Source of the DNA: JAPORY01 sp965215385
GTDB lineage: Bacteria > Pseudomonadota > Alphaproteobacteria > Rhodobacterales > Rhodobacteraceae
Length of the DNA stretch: 64,000 nucleotides
NCBI GenBank assembly: GCA_965215385.1
Contig: OZ244059.1
Location: 558,001-622,000 of the forward strand
Direction: 5' to 3'
Shown: positions 54,965 through 63,549 of the stretch, in pieces
Layout: every line of letters begins with the position of its first letter
Position numbering within the stretch: the first letter of the stretch is position 1
The notes under the pieces: model-generated
Told to the model about the DNA's origin: nothing
Database searches by the model: none
Seen by the model: only the letters and a program-made list of their open reading frames with translations
Translations under genes and position numbers: made by a program

Positions 54965-55112
54965 GTTCTATAGGGGTATCGGAGCGAGCTGTCTCACATC
55001 GAGAATTCGGTCGATGTTGCAAAGATTGAATACGCGTTTGCTGGGGGTATTGGGAGGTCGGAAGCACCTCACGAATTGGCCAATACAGCCTGGTCGTAAG
55101 CGCAGTTTGAGT

Positions 55113-55147
55113 GGCATATTATGATACCTTCAGTGCTATTATAAGAT
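55113..55147. promoter_or_regulatory. Two degenerate Zur-like sites upstream of the FecBCD-type operon
   Basis: GTGCTATTATAAGAT at 55133 matches the strong 15-mer GTAATATTATAACAT at 12 of 15 positions. GGCATATTATGATAC at 55113 matches at 10 of 15. They lie about 150-170 bases before the ATPase start and are 20 bases apart. Placement suits zinc control of the operon; affinity would be lower than for the sites at znuA and zur. Confidence 0.4.
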
Positions 55148-55545
55148 CGGATGAGCTCGCCGACGGGGCAATCGCCCGAAGATATTTTCGCGCAAAGACG
55201 GTGGCAGTTCGGCGCAGCGCAAGAATCTCTCTGGAGCAGAAAGATCGAGCGGAATGACCTCATTAAGTGCGGCGGTATGCATCGGTTCGGCGGATTCTAA
55301 ATCGCGGAAAATGTATGAAAATCGACCAACAGAACTCAATGACACGACGCAGGAGTGCGTGCAATTGCTTATGCATCGCACACCGCGCAACTGACAATTG
55401 TAAGATTGTGGGGTTTGATTGCGCCACAAGAAGGGTTGAGCAAGCCTCACCCCGCCACGAACATCACAATGCAACAATTCATGCCCATCCCGACAGGTTA
55501 CGCAAAATGACGAGGTCGTTTGATTATTGATCACATCGCCCTTTG

Positions 55546-55563
55546 GTAATATTATAACATTAC
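55546..55563. promoter_or_regulatory. Zur-type operator upstream of zur
   Basis: GTAATATTATAACATTAC is palindromic at 16 of 18 positions and shares the exact 15-mer GTAATATTATAACAT with the site before znuA. It lies about 130 bases before the zur ATG and suggests autoregulation or control of a divergent promoter. Confidence 0.75.
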
Positions 55564-55694
55564 TGAGTATAGAGTAAGTTTGCGGTTGCCGGCTGTCAAG
55601 TCCTGTGAATTTAAATTAGTGTGACTTTATATCATTGCAGTTTAGTTTTAGCTCATATACGGTTTCATCAGTGTTGAATGCGGAGTTATAACCG

Positions 55695-56099
55695 ATGTCC
55701 AAACCTACCGTACCGCTCACCCATGCCGATCGGGTGCTACAGGTTTTGCAGAACCATAGTGGCCCGCTCTCAGCCTATAGAATTCTACACGCGCTTTCCG
55801 ACGACGGCATCACCGCACCGACTACCGTGTATCGCGCACTCAATAGTTTGCAAAAGACCGGTAAAGTTCATCGTATCGAGTCATTAAATGCTTGGACAGC
55901 GTGCTGCGAACCTCACCATGCGAGTCCTCCAGTCTTCGAGATTTGCGCTTGTTGCGGTGGTGTCGCCGAACACGTTGTCAGGCATCTATGCGGTGAGCTC
56001 CAGATGATTTCATCGGAATCAGGATTTGCTCCTGATCACTTCGTCATTGAGATTCACGGTCGTTGCAGTGATTGTAGCACCACCGAATTAACCACTTGA
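55695..56099 (+). CDS. zur: Fur-family zinc regulator Zur
   Basis: The 134-residue protein has a winged-helix half (LSAYRILHALSDDGITAPTTVYRALNSLQKTGKVHRIESLNAW) and a metal-binding half with CEPHHASPPVFEICACCGGVAEH and a late HGRCSDC, the Cys4-type structural zinc site of Zur. It represses zinc uptake when zinc is high. GGAG precedes the ATG at 55695. The next gene is a broken zinc-chaperone GTPase, and a Zur-type operator lies upstream, all consistent with a zinc regulator rather than Fur. Confidence 0.92.
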   Translation: MSKPTVPLTHADRVLQVLQNHSGPLSAYRILHALSDDGITAPTTVYRALNSLQKTGKVHRIESLNAWTACCEPHHASPPVFEICACCGGVAEHVVRHLCGELQMISSESGFAPDHFVIEIHGRCSDCSTTELTT

Positions 56100-56109
56100 A
56101 AGGACGAAA

Positions 56110-56637
56110 GTGGAAAAACCCACGCAACTACCCGTGACGATACTCACTGGCTTTCTCGAAGCCGGCAAAGCTACGCTCTTAAATCGTATCGTAACAGAAC
56201 GTCACGGTAAACGCGATGCTGTCGTCGGGAACGAATTCGGAGAGGAAGGGATAAACAACGACCTTGTCGTTGATGCTGACGAAGAACTATTTGAAATGAA
56301 CAACGGTTGTATCTGTGGCACTGTTCGCGGCGACCTCATTTGAATCTTGAGTGGTTTAATGAAGCGGAGCGACCAGTTCGACGGTGTTGTTGTCGAAACT
56401 ACTGGCCTTACTGACGCGGCCCTGGTACGGCAAACCTTCTGTGTTGACCAAGATGTGACTAAGCGCACGCGACTTGACGCAATCGTGACTGTTGTCGATG
56501 CCGTTCACCTTGATGTACAGCTGGGCGACCATCACGAAGCTGAAGAGCAATTGGCATTTGCCGATATGGTTTTGTTGAACAAAAGCGGATCTCGTAAAGG
56601 AGACTGGAATCAACCGCGTTGAGGGGCGAATTAGAAA
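56110..56637 (+). pseudogene. CobW/COG0523-type GTPase (zinc metallochaperone) pseudogene, cut by IS30 copy C
   Basis: The frame begins GTG at 56110, ten bases after zur. The G3E-GTPase N-terminus is clear: ILTGFLEAGKATLLNRI, NEFGEEGINNDLV, NNGCICGTVRGDLI, then DQFDGVVVETTGLTDAALV and ADMVLLNK. It is broken in five ways. Walker A reads GKAT instead of GKTT. The metal motif reads CICG instead of CICC. A TGA replaces an Arg codon at 56341-56343. One extra A near 56581 shifts the frame (the other frame reads NKADLVKETGINRVEGRIR). IS30 copy C begins at 56638. The rest of the gene is not found after the element. It cannot make an active protein. Confidence 0.9.
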
Positions 56638-58304
56638 CGTCCGTTCAATTTTGAACTGCAACACGTCGATGTTGTGGCTAGAAGATCTTGGCTCACAGGT
56701 GTTGTATTGAGGTCAGGAGTTGGTATGAATCTCTGAAGATTTTTTATAAGGAGATTCCGATGCCAAACGGCTACCACCACCTGACCGACGCCGATCGATG
56801 CTAAATTCACGCCTTGAAGGCAAGCGGGTATTCGCTGCGTGCCATCGCCCGCGAAATGAACCGCAACCCGGCGACGATTTCACGGGAACTTCGTCGTAAT
56901 AGCGGTGCACGGGGGTACCGTCACAAGCAAGCGGAACAAAAGGCGCGAGAGCGTCGCCGGGCGGCGTCGTCGCGGCCTTGGAAGCTGACGGCGGAACTCT
57001 GGTCCCGGATTGAAGGACTCTTGGGTTTGGCCTGGAGTCCGGAGCCGATAGCCGGTCGTTTGCGTCTCGACGAGGTAGTTTCGGTGAGTGCCGAGTGGAT
57101 CTATCAGTATATTCGGGCGGATTGGCAGCGCGGCGGGGTGTTATGGCGATCGTTACGCCGTCGGGGCAAGAAGCCGAATGTGACGGCGAGCCGAGACCGC
57201 GGGCGCGGCTACCTTCCGAACCGGGTGGACATCTCCGAGCGCCCCGAGTGCGTTGCGGCCAAGTCGCGGGTTGGAGACTGGGAGGTGGATACCGTGATTG
57301 GCAAGGGGCACCGAGGAGTGCTGGTCACGCTGGTGGATCGGATGTCGAAACTCGTGTTAATACCGAAGGTTCGTCGCAAAACGGCGGTGGCGGTTGGTGA
57401 GGCCATTAGCACCCGACTGGCACCGTATCCGGTGCACACCCTTACCGCCGACAACGGCAAGGAGTTTGCGCGGCATGAAACAATGGCTCGAACCTTATCC
57501 GCGGCGTTCTGCTTTGCCCGACCGTATGCGTCTTGGGAACGCGGTTTGAACGAACATACGAATGGCTTGATCCGCGGCTATTTTCCGAAGGGCACCGACT
57601 TCTAGGCGGTGACGGCGGTGCAGCGCGTGCCGGATGCTTTCAATACGCGCCCACGCCAGGTTTTGGGGTATCGCCCCCCGCAGGAGGTGATGGCCGCGGC
57701 CAGGGCCTGAACGCTCACACTCGTCGCATAATGATCGACTTGATCATCGGCTACTGGGAAAAACATCGTCTCTCGGTCTGCCAATCCGTCACGGGTTTGC
57801 CGTCAGAACACCGGGCACAATTGGGTAATCCGGGTTCCTGATGGCCGGAAAGAACGGACGCGGGCACCTGCGGAGTGTCGAAAGGGTATCGGTCCGCCGG
57901 CCGCCGCGAACAAGCCTGCCCCTATTCCCGGTTCCAGTCGGCATCGGGGTATCTGCCGCTGCTTCGTATCGTGTCACCGAAGCGCGCCGATCGGTGCCCG
58001 ACAGATCAAGACGGAAAGGGGGCTGCCGCCCCCTGCAACCCCGGCATTATCGAAATTGTTCAATCACGTGACGACGAGCCGTCGACATGATCAGCCAAGG
58101 TGCCGGTGCCAAGATCAGATTGCACTTTACTTGCGCTTGATCCGAGACTGATCTAAAGTTCCGGTTAGAGAGTGCGACCGCTGTTGACCACTGACAACAC
58201 AGCGAACCATTCTTGATAACCCCGGCGTCAATCCCCCGGCTGAGATAAACACTGAAGTCTAGTCAAAAAACGCCAGGTGTTGCACGTCATTGTTGAAAGC
58301 GGGC
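56638..58304 (+). mobile_element. IS30-family element, copy C (inactive transposase)
   Basis: About 1.67 kb, opposite orientation to copies A and B. The left end is CGTCCGTTCAATTTTGAACTG. The right end, read inward, is GCCCGCTTTCAACAATGACG. The terminal repeats are the best kept of the three (TTCAAnnnTGAnnTGCAACAC). It interrupts the zinc-GTPase gene and lies about 265 bases upstream of the thiolase/paa block, so it may affect that promoter. Confidence 0.88.
56760..57710 (+). pseudogene. IS30 transposase pseudogene (copy C)
   Basis: Full length (316 codons) without indels, but with TAA at codon 15 (56802-56804) and TAG near codon 282 (57603-57605). The DDE motifs WEVDTVIG, TADNGKEFA and ERGLNEHTN are intact. 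The codon-15 stop is identical to that in copy B, so these two share ancestry after inactivation or were converted. AAGGAGATTCCG precedes the start. A restart downstream of codon 15 is conceivable but would lose most of the N-terminus before the helix-turn-helix. Confidence 0.92.
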
Positions 58305-58568
58305 GGTTAATTTTGGCTTGATGTCAAACTAAAGACGAGAACGAGGGATTTTCAATCAATCTGCTGCACGAAGTGCCCAAGTAATACATGCAAATTTGCA
58401 ATTCAGTAACATTTTGCAATGGCGAAAATGTGTCGATGTCAAGAAGTCTGAAATTGTGCTAGGCTCTCTCCGTCATCGCAACGCCTTAGTAATTTTCGAT
58501 ATCGTACGGGTAATCGACATATTGGCGGCGCAACAATTGATAACCTCGAGAGTGGGTCACTGTTCGGC
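58305..58568. other. Upstream region of the thiolase/paa operon, next to IS30 copy C
   Basis: No gene. Bases 58410-58453 match 17590-17633 (next to IS30 copy A) at 36 of 44 positions without gaps. Otherwise this is the only space for a paa promoter; I cannot name a regulator site. Confidence 0.5.
58410..58453 (+). repeat. Short dispersed repeat next to IS30 copy C
   Basis: This is the second copy of the 44-base repeat (CATTTTGCAATGGCGAAAAT...), same strand as the copy at 17590. It lies about 105 bases after the right end of copy C and 116 bases before the thiolase start. Confidence 0.5.
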
Positions 58569-59771
58569 ATGGATGCTTTGATTTGCGATGCTGTCCGCAC
58601 GCCCATCGGCAGATACGGGCGTGCGCTATCCACAATTAGAGCCGATGACTTGGCTGCAATTCCAATCACTGCTTTAATGTCGCGCAATCCGAGCGTCGAT
58701 TGGAGTTTACTAGACGACGTAATCCTCGGTTGCGCCAATCAGGCCGGAGAGGACAATCGCAATGTTGCACGAATGGCAACACTGTTGGCAGGCCTGCCAC
58801 ATATCGTGCCCGGCGTTACGATCAACCGCCTCTGTTCATCAGGTATGGATGCCGTCGGCATCGCCGCTCGTGGCATCAAGGCCGGTGATTACACCATGGT
58901 AATTGCCGGCGGCGTTGAAAGCATGAGTCGTGCCCCTTTCGTCATACCCAAGGCATCAAGTGCCTATTCACGTGACAGTGCAATCTTCGATTCAACTATT
59001 GGCTGGCGGTTCACCAATCCAAGACTCGCCAAGCAGTATGGTGCTGACTCGATGCCCGAAACGGCAGAGAACGTCGCGGATGCTTTTGGCATTAGCCGTT
59101 CGGATCAAGACGCTTTCGCCTTGCGCTCTCAGCAGCGCTGGCAAGCAGCCCACGCTAAAGGGATTTTTGAACCCGAAATAACTCCCGTTGAGGTTTCGCA
59201 ATCCAAGGGCAAACCTATCCTCGTTGATCGTGACGAACCCCCTCGTCCAGCGACAACGCCCGACAGTTTAGCTGCCCTCGCCACGATTAAAGGATCCTCC
59301 GGCACTGTCACCGCTGGCAATGCTTCCGGCATCAATGATGGAGCTGCTGCATTACTATTGACCAACGATCATACTGCGAGATATTTTAACCTCTCACCCC
59401 TTGCGCGTGTAGTCGGGATGCGAGCAGGCGGCGTGGAACCGAGAATAATGGGGATCGGTCCCGTCAGTGCTAGTCAAAAGGTGTTGGAAAGTAGTAAACT
59501 CAGTATCAATCAAATGGACGTCATTGAACTGAACGAAGCCTTTGCTGCACAGGCTCTGGCAACCCTGCGCCAGCTCGGCGTTGCCGATGATGACCCGAGA
59601 GTCAATCCTAACGGCGGTGCTATCGCCATAGGGCATCCGTTAGGCATGTCAGGAGCTCGCCTCGTTCTCACCGCTGCACACGAACTTAATCGAACCAAGG
59701 GCCAGTATGCCTTATGCACCATGTGCGTGGGTGTCGGCCAAGGCGTCGCTTTAATCTTAGAAAGGGCCTAA
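58569..59771 (+). CDS. Acetyl-CoA acyltransferase (3-oxoadipyl-CoA thiolase type)
   Basis: The 400-residue thiolase has the catalytic Cys in NRLCSSGMDAVG (residue about 90), GGVESMSRAPFV, ELNEAFAAQAL, and the GGAIAIGHPLGMSGAR and CTMCVGVGQG motifs with the His and second Cys. It cleaves a 3-oxoacyl-CoA; in phenylacetate breakdown this is 3-oxoadipyl-CoA (PaaJ/PcaF role). It is four bases before paaA, so co-transcribed. Length and motifs are normal. I give no symbol because paaJ and pcaF cannot be separated here. Confidence 0.93.
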   Translation: MDALICDAVRTPIGRYGRALSTIRADDLAAIPITALMSRNPSVDWSLLDDVILGCANQAGEDNRNVARMATLLAGLPHIVPGVTINRLCSSGMDAVGIAARGIKAGDYTMVIAGGVESMSRAPFVIPKASSAYSRDSAIFDSTIGWRFTNPRLAKQYGADSMPETAENVADAFGISRSDQDAFALRSQQRWQAAHAKGIFEPEITPVEVSQSKGKPILVDRDEPPRPATTPDSLAALATIKGSSGTVTAGNASGINDGAAALLLTNDHTARYFNLSPLARVVGMRAGGVEPRIMGIGPVSASQKVLESSKLSINQMDVIELNEAFAAQALATLRQLGVADDDPRVNPNGGAIAIGHPLGMSGARLVLTAAHELNRTKGQYALCTMCVGVGQGVALILERA

Positions 59772-59774
59772 CTG

Positions 59775-60752
59775 ATGTATGCGCAGATGATTGCGTCGCA
59801 AGCTGGCCATGAAGACCATGAACGACTCACAGCGTTTCAAGAGCGAATCGATGCGGGCGCAAAAATTGAACCCAAGGACTGGATGCCAACAGAATATCGC
59901 AAGACCCTCATTCGCCAAATTGGGCAGCACGCTCATTCTGAGATTGTCGGACAACTACCAGAAGGCAATTGGATAACCCGAGCACCAACCTTGGAACGAA
60001 AAGCTATTCTACTCGCGAAAGTCCAAGACGAAGCTGGTCACGGCCTCTATCTCTACTGCGCGGCCGAAACGCTCGGCATCAGTCGTGACCAACTCACCGA
60101 GATGCTCCTCGACGAACGCATGAAATATAGTTCGATATTCAATTACCCGACCCTGACGTGGGCCGATATTGGTGTCATTGGCTGGCTGGTCGATGGAGCA
60201 GCAATCATGAATCAAGTTCCGCTGCAGCGTACCTCGTTTGGGCCCTATGCCCGCGCCATGATCCGGATCTGTAAAGAAGAAAGTTTTCACCAGCGGCAAG
60301 GTTTTGATATCATGATGAAGATGTGCAATGGCTCCAAACAACAAAAGACCATGGCACAAAATGCGCTCGACCGCTTCTGGTACCCGTCGTTAATGATGTT
60401 CGGACCTTCGGACTCCAATAGCGTTCATTCCGAACAATCAATGGCGTGGAAAATAAAAATGAATAGTAACGATGAGTTGCGCCAGAAATTTGTCGATCAA
60501 ACCGTTCCGCAAGCTGATCTGCTCGGCCTCACAATCCCCGACCCCGAGATGACATGGAACGACAAACGCAAAGAGTATGACTTCACAATGCCCGATTGGG
60601 ACGAGTTTCTTGCTGTCATCAAAGGCAATGGACCGTGTAATGCCGACCGGCTATCAGCCCGAAAAAAAGCTTGGGCTGAGGGACAATGGGTCCGAGACGG
60701 TCTGCAGGCGCACGTGGAAAAAAATGCTAACAGGAAAATCGCTGCCGAATGA
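59775..60752 (+). CDS. paaA: Phenylacetyl-CoA epoxidase subunit PaaA
   Basis: The 325-residue catalytic di-iron subunit of the 1,2-phenylacetyl-CoA epoxidase shows KVQDEAGHGLYLYCAAETLG (ligands E and H) and RICKEESFHQRQGF (second E...H pair). The length is typical. It converts phenylacetyl-CoA to its ring epoxide with O2. The ATG is at 59775, three bases after the thiolase stop, and its end overlaps paaB (ATGA). Confidence 0.96.
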   Translation: MYAQMIASQAGHEDHERLTAFQERIDAGAKIEPKDWMPTEYRKTLIRQIGQHAHSEIVGQLPEGNWITRAPTLERKAILLAKVQDEAGHGLYLYCAAETLGISRDQLTEMLLDERMKYSSIFNYPTLTWADIGVIGWLVDGAAIMNQVPLQRTSFGPYARAMIRICKEESFHQRQGFDIMMKMCNGSKQQKTMAQNALDRFWYPSLMMFGPSDSNSVHSEQSMAWKIKMNSNDELRQKFVDQTVPQADLLGLTIPDPEMTWNDKRKEYDFTMPDWDEFLAVIKGNGPCNADRLSARKKAWAEGQWVRDGLQAHVEKNANRKIAAE

Positions 60753-61078
60753 CCACCGCACCTGCGTCTGATGATTCCGACGAGCCGCAACTGCAACACG
60801 GCGGTGCCCCGCTTTTTGAGGTGTTTATTCGCAGCCAGAACGGGTTGAGCCACCGCCATGTCGGTAGCCTACAAGCCCCGGATGCAAAAACGGCACTGCT
60901 GAACGCCCGTGATGTCTATACGCGCAGAAATGAAGGGGCTTCGATCTGGGTGGTTGAGTCGAGCAAAATAACTGCGTCCTCTCCCTCTCAGAAAGGACCA
61001 CTATACGACCCATCGACGTCAAAAATCTATCGACATCCAACCTTCTATTCTATCCCCGATGAAGCTGGCGCGATCTAA
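60749..61078 (+). CDS. paaB: Phenylacetyl-CoA epoxidase subunit PaaB
   Basis: The 109-residue protein has the PaaB core PLFEVFIRSQNGLSHRHVGSLQAPDAKTALLNARDVYTRRNEGASIWVVESSKI. It bridges PaaAC units of the epoxidase. It overlaps paaA at the start (ATGA) and paaC at the end (TAATG), so all are translated together. An acidic N-terminal extension of about 18 residues (TAPASDDSDEPQLQ) precedes the core. Confidence 0.95.
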   Translation: MTTAPASDDSDEPQLQHGGAPLFEVFIRSQNGLSHRHVGSLQAPDAKTALLNARDVYTRRNEGASIWVVESSKITASSPSQKGPLYDPSTSKIYRHPTFYSIPDEAGAI

Positions 61079-61839
61079 TGGATTGTCAGGTGGCATATTT
61101 TGAATTTCTCTGCCGCTTGGGCGACAACGCGCTAGTTCTCGGACACCGAATCAGCGAGTGGTGTGGGCACGGTCCGACGCTTGAAGAAGACATTGCATTA
61201 GCCAATACCGCCCTTGATCTTATCGGTGAAGCAACCGTATGGCTCGAACTTGCTGCCAAAGCCGAGAATAAACACCGAACGGCCAACGATCTTGCTATGC
61301 TTCGCGATGCCTGGGAATTTCGTAACGTCTTGATGGTTGAACAACCCAATGGCGACTTTGGTCAAACCATCATGCGACAATATCTTTATGACGCTTGGCA
61401 TGTACTGATGTTGACCGCGCTGGCTGCGAGTACAGAATTGGCAGTCGCCGCCGCCGCCACAAAAATCAAAAAAGAAGCGCAGTACCATCTCCGGCGGTCA
61501 CGAAATACCGTCATTGGACTTGGCGACGGCACCCCAGAGAGCCATCGGCGTATGCAAGCGGCACTAAACTGGTTTTATCCCTACGTTGGTGAATTATTCG
61601 AACGCGATGAGATTGATCACACCGTTGAACAGATGGGCGTCATCAATCAGCCCGAGAATTTATGGGACCACTACTATGAAGAAATCAGCGTGACGCTGCG
61701 GCGAGCCACATTGCAAATTCCGGCCGCGCCGTACTCGCATAGCGGTGGCAAAAATGGACAACAGCATTCCGAACATCTTGGGCACATTTTGACGCAACTA
61801 CAATGGCTACAACGCGCTTATCCCGGAGCCGAATGGTGA
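61078..61839 (+). CDS. paaC: Phenylacetyl-CoA epoxidase subunit PaaC
   Basis: The 253-residue structural subunit pairs with PaaA and has no active iron centre. Visible parts are YFEFLCRLGDNALVLGHRISEWCGHGP, EEDIALANTALDLIGEA and LGDGTPESHRRMQAALNWFYPYVGELF, as in other PaaC. The ATG overlaps the paaB stop by one base; its end overlaps paaD. Confidence 0.95.
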   Translation: MDCQVAYFEFLCRLGDNALVLGHRISEWCGHGPTLEEDIALANTALDLIGEATVWLELAAKAENKHRTANDLAMLRDAWEFRNVLMVEQPNGDFGQTIMRQYLYDAWHVLMLTALAASTELAVAAAATKIKKEAQYHLRRSRNTVIGLGDGTPESHRRMQAALNWFYPYVGELFERDEIDHTVEQMGVINQPENLWDHYYEEISVTLRRATLQIPAAPYSHSGGKNGQQHSEHLGHILTQLQWLQRAYPGAEW

Positions 61840-62375
61840 ACCCGTCGATTAGTCGCGAACCGCGGTCGTCCCAACCGGCTGACGACCTAGAAACCGGTGC
61901 AGCAAGCATTGCTAAGTTGCCGCCGTCAATAGATCAGATTTACCAATGGCTCGCATCGGTAATGGACCCCGAAATTCCGGTCCTATCAGTCCTTGATCTC
62001 GGCATTATTCGTGATGTCAGTTGGAACGGCGATGCGCTCGAGATCGCGATTACTCCAACCTATACGGGCTGTCCGGCAACTATCGCCATCGCCGAAGATA
62101 TTGCGACCATGCTGCAAGCGCGAGGAATTACCAATGTTAGCATCCATCGCCATCTAGCACCAGCTTGGCGTAGCGATTGGATTACCAAAGCCGGCCGTGC
62201 CAAACTCGAGGCGTACGGGATCGCGCCACCGCAACGGGCTGGTCGCCCGAAACGATGCCCCCGCTGTCAGGAGAACAACTTGGTTCGTGTTAGCGAGTTC
62301 GGCTCAACCCCCTGCAAGGCTTTGTGGCGGTGTCAGTCTTGCCTCGAAACTTTCGACTACTTCAAGTGTCTTTGA
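61833..62375 (+). CDS. paaD: Fe-S assembly-type protein PaaD
   Basis: The 180-residue protein has a DUF59/SufT-like domain (VMDPEIPVLSVLDLGIIRDV, TPTYTGCPATIAIAEDI) and a C-terminal zinc-binding tail, CPRC...CRCQSC-type (RPKRCPRCQENN and WRCQSCLETFDYFKCL). It likely matures the PaaE cluster or the epoxidase. The ATG at 61833 overlaps the paaC stop (ATGGTGA) with GGAG before it. An earlier in-frame start at 61803 would overlap more. Confidence 0.92.
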   Translation: MVNPSISREPRSSQPADDLETGAASIAKLPPSIDQIYQWLASVMDPEIPVLSVLDLGIIRDVSWNGDALEIAITPTYTGCPATIAIAEDIATMLQARGITNVSIHRHLAPAWRSDWITKAGRAKLEAYGIAPPQRAGRPKRCPRCQENNLVRVSEFGSTPCKALWRCQSCLETFDYFKCL

Positions 62376-62387
62376 TCGTTTTGCGCC

Positions 62388-63446
62388 ATGGCAAACTTCT
62401 ATGACCTCGTCGTGGTTGGCGTTAGGAAAACCATCCGTGACGCTATCGTCGTGACGATGCAACCGACAGCTACGGACTTCGCGTTCGAACACGGTCAGTA
62501 TCTGACATTTCGGCATCAGATTAATGGCACCGAACTTCGGCGTTCATATTCCATTTGCGCTGAACGGGGCGCACCGCTGCTTGAAATCGCGATAAAGCGG
62601 GTTGCGCGTGGTAAATTCTCCAATTGGGCCAACGATGCGTTGCGACCTGGCACCACCCTACAGGCTATGAAGCCGATGGGAAGGTTTTCTGTGCCAATAC
62701 AACCGGCCGCAGCCAAGCAGTATCTCGGCTTCGCTGCGGGGTCGGGCATAACGCCAATTTTGTCAAACATGCGAACTATTCTCGCCAGCGAACCATTAAG
62801 CAAGTTCACGCTGGTTTACGCAAATCATTCCGTGAATACGATCATGCTTCGATCGGAACTTGATGATCTCAAGGATCAATATCTTGATCGTGTCAGTATC
62901 ACTCATAACCTGTCGCGTGGAAACGCCGAAATCGGGTTGCTTTCCGGCCGTATAACGAGTGCGGTTTGTGGCAAATTGCTACAGTACTTGATTGACCCAC
63001 AAGCAATTTCGCTTGCCTTGATCTGCGGCCCTGAGCCCTTGCGCCGCGAGATTGCCGCCGCGTTAAACGTTCATGGTCTGAGCGATAACAAAATCGTCTA
63101 TGAGTTGTTTGGAACGTCTCGTTTTCCACCCACAAGTCGCGTTAGTACCACAGCTGATCTGTCCGAACAGTCGGTCAACATTGCCGTTACTCTCGACGGC
63201 ACGACTCGCAGTTTTTCAAGCGAACGCAATATTTCTATTCTTGATAGTGCCCTGCAGAACGCTGTTGAGGCCCCTCACGGTTGCAAAGCTGGCGTGTGCT
63301 CAACTTGTAAGTGTCGCATACTGGCGGGCGAGGTCACTATGGTTTCAAATTACGCTTTGACAGCGGCGGAGATTAAGCAGGGCTTAATTTTGTCCTGTCA
63401 GTCCTACCCCAAGACGAAGCAGATCAGCGTCGATTACGATTTATGA
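62388..63446 (+). CDS. paaE: Phenylacetyl-CoA epoxidase reductase PaaE
   Basis: The 352-residue reductase has an FAD-binding part (YLTFRHQINGTELRRSYSIC), an NAD(P)-binding part (FAAGSGITPILSNMRTIL and ALICGPEPLRREI) and a C-terminal plant-type 2Fe-2S domain (GCKAGVCSTCKCRILAGEV plus a later Cys in LILSCQSYP). It feeds electrons from NADPH to PaaAC. It is the last paa gene here; paaG, paaZ and paaK are not in the window. Confidence 0.95.
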   Translation: MANFYDLVVVGVRKTIRDAIVVTMQPTATDFAFEHGQYLTFRHQINGTELRRSYSICAERGAPLLEIAIKRVARGKFSNWANDALRPGTTLQAMKPMGRFSVPIQPAAAKQYLGFAAGSGITPILSNMRTILASEPLSKFTLVYANHSVNTIMLRSELDDLKDQYLDRVSITHNLSRGNAEIGLLSGRITSAVCGKLLQYLIDPQAISLALICGPEPLRREIAAALNVHGLSDNKIVYELFGTSRFPPTSRVSTTADLSEQSVNIAVTLDGTTRSFSSERNISILDSALQNAVEAPHGCKAGVCSTCKCRILAGEVTMVSNYALTAAEIKQGLILSCQSYPKTKQISVDYDL

Positions 63447-63549
63447 TTGCTGCAGAGCCTACAGCGATAGGTCTGATTGATAATGTCCGTCATCATCGAA
63501 CGCACGAAAGCCGTCGTTTCAAACTCTGGATCGTCTGCAATCGGAGATT

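Larger units (their letters stand above)
54965..55694. other. Region between the FecBCD-type operon and zur
   Basis: No gene that I can support. A 131-codon minus frame (55139-55534) ends in PSLRENIFGRLPRRRAHPIL but shows no known domain. The segment carries Zur-like sites at 55113-55147 and a strong one at 55546-55563, plus probable promoters. Confidence 0.4.

Noticed and set aside
55139..55534. A 131-codon minus frame between the FecBCD-type operon and zur
   Set aside because: No recognisable domain, no good ribosome site, and it starts inside the region of Zur-like sites. It could be a decayed gene but I cannot support it.
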